Of a DNA stretch of 7,917 nt, positions 6,866 through 7,917 are shown one piece after another. Made by a program: the position numbers and the translations under genes. The notes beneath the pieces were generated by a model that saw only the letters and a list, made by a program, of their open reading frames with translations, did no database searches and was not told where the DNA came from. This DNA comes from Anaerolineaceae bacterium UBA3924 (GTDB taxonomy: Bacteria; Chloroflexota; Anaerolineae; Anaerolineales; Anaerolineaceae), in NCBI GenBank assembly GCA_002385985.1, contig DGEO01000034.1, forward strand, positions 44,830-52,746, given 5' to 3'. Numbering within the stretch: the first letter of the stretch is position 1; each line of letters opens with the position of its first letter.

Positions 6866-7495
6866 CTATAACAGCTCCTTGCGCATCTCCCCCTTCCAGA
6901 AACCGTTTTCCTGGACCGGGTGCCAGTTGAGCGACTGGTAGAAGCGCACCGCCGGCTCGTTATCCGGGTGCACGGTGAGAATCATCTCGCGAAAGCCCTG
7001 CTGCCGGGCGGCCTCCTCCGAGACCGCCATCAGCGCCCTGCCAACCCCCTTCCCCTGCCCCTGCGGGTCCACTGCGATGGAAAGGATGCCGAAGGGATAG
7101 ACCTTGCCGGTGACGGGCACTGCCACCTCTCTCACCCGCTTGCGGCGAAACAGATTCTTCAACCCGGCGATCGCGCGGTCGCGGAACAGCGGGTTAGCAA
7201 GAAGCCAGGGCTTTCTCAGCACCTGCCCCAGCAGGTAGCTGCGGTTTTTTCGCAGAAAGCCGTTGAGCGCGCCCTGGAACCGGCCGCCGAAGCAGAAACC
7301 CACCAGCCGCTCGCCGGTAAAGGCCCCCAGCGGCGTGACCTGGTGCGGACCGGTGAGCTGCCATTCGTAGTAGCGGCGGACGGCCTCCAGTCCGAGTCGA
7401 GTAAGCGCGCTGTCAGGAAACGCCCGCGAGTGGACCTCGGCAACCGCCTTAAGATCTGAGATCTCTAACCTGCGTATGACGACCTCTGTTGACAT
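6866..7495 (-). CDS. GNAT-family N-acetyltransferase
   Basis: A 209-residue protein starting MSTEVVIRRLEISDLKAVAE, the usual first strand and helix of the GNAT fold. The acetyl-CoA motif A is ILSIAVDPQGQGKGVGRALM (137-156), with the Q147-xx-G150-x-G152 pyrophosphate loop. Motif B follows as LTVHPDNEPAVRFYQSLNW (173-191). The middle part (about 75-130) is basic and unusually long, with Arg/Lys-rich stretches. It is the first gene of the operon. GNAT enzymes such as WecD and PseH acetylate the 4-amino group of sugar nucleotides made by DegT-type aminotransferases, so the same job here is plausible; a protein or small-molecule target is also possible. The ATG at 7495 is preferred. A TTG at 7573 is in frame, but it would translate a strong hairpin and adds residues not expected in the family. 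Ribosome binding is weak: GGGGGTGG (7497-7504) or AGGA (7507-7510). Confidence 0.85.
   Translation of the reverse strand: MSTEVVIRRLEISDLKAVAEVHSRAFPDSALTRLGLEAVRRYYEWQLTGPHQVTPLGAFTGERLVGFCFGGRFQGALNGFLRKNRSYLLGQVLRKPWLLANPLFRDRAIAGLKNLFRRKRVREVAVPVTGKVYPFGILSIAVDPQGQGKGVGRALMAVSEEAARQQGFREMILTVHPDNEPAVRFYQSLNWHPVQENGFWKGEMRKELL
6875..6880 (-). promoter_or_regulatory. Shine-Dalgarno for the TTG start of the GT2 gene
   Basis: AAGGAG on the minus strand lies within the last codons of the GNAT gene, 10 nt before the TTG at 6864-6862. The GNAT stop TAG (6868-6866) lies between it and the start, which suggests coupled translation with the TTG start relying on ribosomes from the upstream gene. 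Confidence 0.65.
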
Positions 7496-7543
7496 TCCAC
7501 CCCCGGTCCTGACGCATCGCAACTGGTAAAGAACTAAAGGACA

Positions 7544-7563
7544 ACGAAGGCTTGCGCCTTCGT
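7544..7563 (-). other. leader hairpin with GCAA (GNRA) loop
   Basis: On the minus strand ACGAAGGC (7563-7556) and GCCTTCGT (7551-7544) form a perfect 8-bp stem closed by the tetraloop GCAA. It would lie about 25 nt into a transcript begun at the -10 box described here and about 50 nt before the GNAT ATG. The following sequence (TGTCCTTTAGTTC) has only scattered Ts, so it is at best a weak terminator. An mRNA 5' stabilising element or an attenuator are the main readings. Confidence 0.5.
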
Positions 7564-7592
7564 CTCTACCCAAGGTGCTTATGATTATCTAT

Positions 7593-7598
7593 ATTATA
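7593..7598 (-). promoter_or_regulatory. candidate -10 box of the operon promoter
   Basis: A perfect TATAAT on the minus strand lies about 95 nt upstream of the GNAT ATG in an AT-rich island. It predicts transcription starting near 7586. No good -35 hexamer occurs at 15-19 nt spacing; TTATCC (7614-7619) at 15 nt is the nearest. The box lies inside a near-perfect 13-bp palindrome (7588-7600), so a repressor or activator could act there. The call rests on the consensus -10, position and composition only. Confidence 0.4.
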
Positions 7599-7825
7599 GA
7601 AAATAGGCCCCCCGGATAATACAGATAATTTTCATAAAGTTATTGGAAACTTTTTAGAATTTTTCCCAACGGGGAAATGGAACTTTCTCTGGAAAATGCG
7701 AGGGCCGTCCGTACGCCCGGCTGACCGACAAAGCCTCGTTATCTGTACACCAGTGCGCCAGCGGACAGGCTCCAGGGGTTTCCCTATCCAGAAAGGGAGG
7801 TGATATCCTCCGCTCATCCCCCCGG

Positions 7826-7880
7826 CCCCCTTCCCGTAGGGTCGTGTCTCCGCGCCTGTTGTCCCTGACCGGGAAGGGGG
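7826..7880. repeat. long GC-rich inverted repeat (hairpin)
   Basis: CCCCCTTCCCG (7826-7836) and CGGGAAGGGGG (7870-7880) are exact reverse complements. Inside them AGGG (7838-7841) and CCCT (7863-7866) can continue the stem across a small internal loop, giving a stem of about 15 bp around a 21-nt apical loop. Neither strand has a T-run after it, so it is not a typical intrinsic terminator. It may be a structured RNA element, a palindromic intergenic repeat or a transcription block for whatever lies beyond the window. Confidence 0.5.
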
Positions 7881-7917
7881 GAGAAGTGGTTCCGTGGAGG
7901 AAGGCGAGGGATATATC

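Larger units (their letters stand above)
7496..7917. other. gene-free upstream region of the operon
   Basis: About 420 bases without a convincing gene. From left to right: the leader of the GNAT gene with a GNRA-capped hairpin (7544-7563); an AT-rich island (about 7580-7665) in otherwise GC-rich DNA, holding a consensus -10 box; several short inverted repeats; and a GC-rich, purine/pyrimidine-skewed stretch (about 7790-7917) with an 11-bp inverted repeat. A 61-codon minus-strand reading frame (7817-7632) has no family resemblance and is not called. No tRNA, insertion-sequence end or CRISPR repeat was seen. Confidence 0.7.

Noticed and set aside
7496..7573. N-terminal extension of the GNAT gene to a TTG at 7573
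   Set aside because: It would translate the GNRA hairpin, has no ribosome-binding site, and adds 26 residues before the normal first strand of the GNAT fold.
7698..7740. Possible c-di-GMP (GEMM) riboswitch on the plus strand, with ACAAAGCC and CGAGG/CCTCG pairing
   Set aside because: The GCAAACC and tetraloop-receptor parts are missing, the stem is only 5 bp, and it lies on the strand opposite the operon.
7785..7812. Resemblance of the minus strand (ATCACCTCCCTTTCT) to the 3' end of 16S rRNA
   Set aside because: Only about 15 bases are similar, with an extra C; nothing upstream matches 16S rRNA. It is probably chance in pyrimidine-rich DNA.
7632..7817. 61-codon minus-strand open frame in the upstream region
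   Set aside because: Its composition looks like translated non-coding DNA (many Arg, Gly, Pro, Trp), it spans the AT/GC boundary, the upstream poly-G is not a clear Shine-Dalgarno, and I recognise no family.
7891..7917. Possible ribosome-binding site (GGAGG) for a plus-strand gene starting just beyond the window
   Set aside because: No start codon lies within the window to support it, and the area is generally purine-rich.

Overview
The window is GC-rich chromosomal DNA carrying one co-directional minus-strand operon for an extracellular or capsular polysaccharide. All recognisable genes are of the initiation, sugar-precursor and chain-length-control kind. The GC-rich coding style, a TTG start, a protein pairing a phosphoglycosyltransferase with a GGDEF-like domain, and the family look of the sugar enzymes suggest a free-living environmental bacterium. 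Chloroflexota (Anaerolineae-like) is my best guess, held loosely because no rRNA or phylogenetic marker is present.

Layout in transcription order (right to left): a gene-free control region (about 7496-7917) with an AT-rich promoter island, a GNRA-capped leader hairpin and a long GC-rich inverted repeat; a GNAT acetyltransferase (7495-6866); a family 2 glycosyltransferase with a TTG start and C-terminal membrane helices (6864-5830); a 680-residue fusion with an N-terminal phosphoglycosyltransferase, four membrane helices, a Rossmann domain and a C-terminal degenerate GGDEF domain (5795-3753); a LegB-like NAD-dependent sugar-nucleotide dehydratase (3709-2714); a sugar-1-phosphate nucleotidyltransferase (2704-1991); a DegT/DnrJ/EryC1 aminotransferase (1988-831); and the start of a Wzz-type chain-length/polysaccharide co-polymerase protein that leaves the window at position 1 (776-1). 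Gaps between genes are 1 to 54 nt. Most genes have a clear Shine-Dalgarno sequence, often inside the end of the gene before, so the set is probably transcribed as one unit and partly translationally coupled.

How they fit together: nucleotidyltransferase, dehydratase and aminotransferase form a standard set for making an NDP-4-amino-4,6-dideoxy sugar, and the GNAT protein could acylate the amine. The phosphoglycosyltransferase would load the first sugar phosphate onto undecaprenyl phosphate, the GT2 enzyme would add a further sugar, and the Wzz protein would set chain length. Flippase, polymerase and other glycosyltransferases are not in the window and presumably lie further downstream.

The most interesting object is the fusion protein. 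The usual WbaP-like domain order (membrane helices, Rossmann, transferase) is reversed, its catalytic Asp-Glu position reads Asn-Glu, and its GGDEF domain has lost the active-site acids but keeps an RxxD inhibitory-site motif at the right spacing. That is the pattern expected of a c-di-GMP sensor wired directly to the enzyme that starts polysaccharide synthesis.
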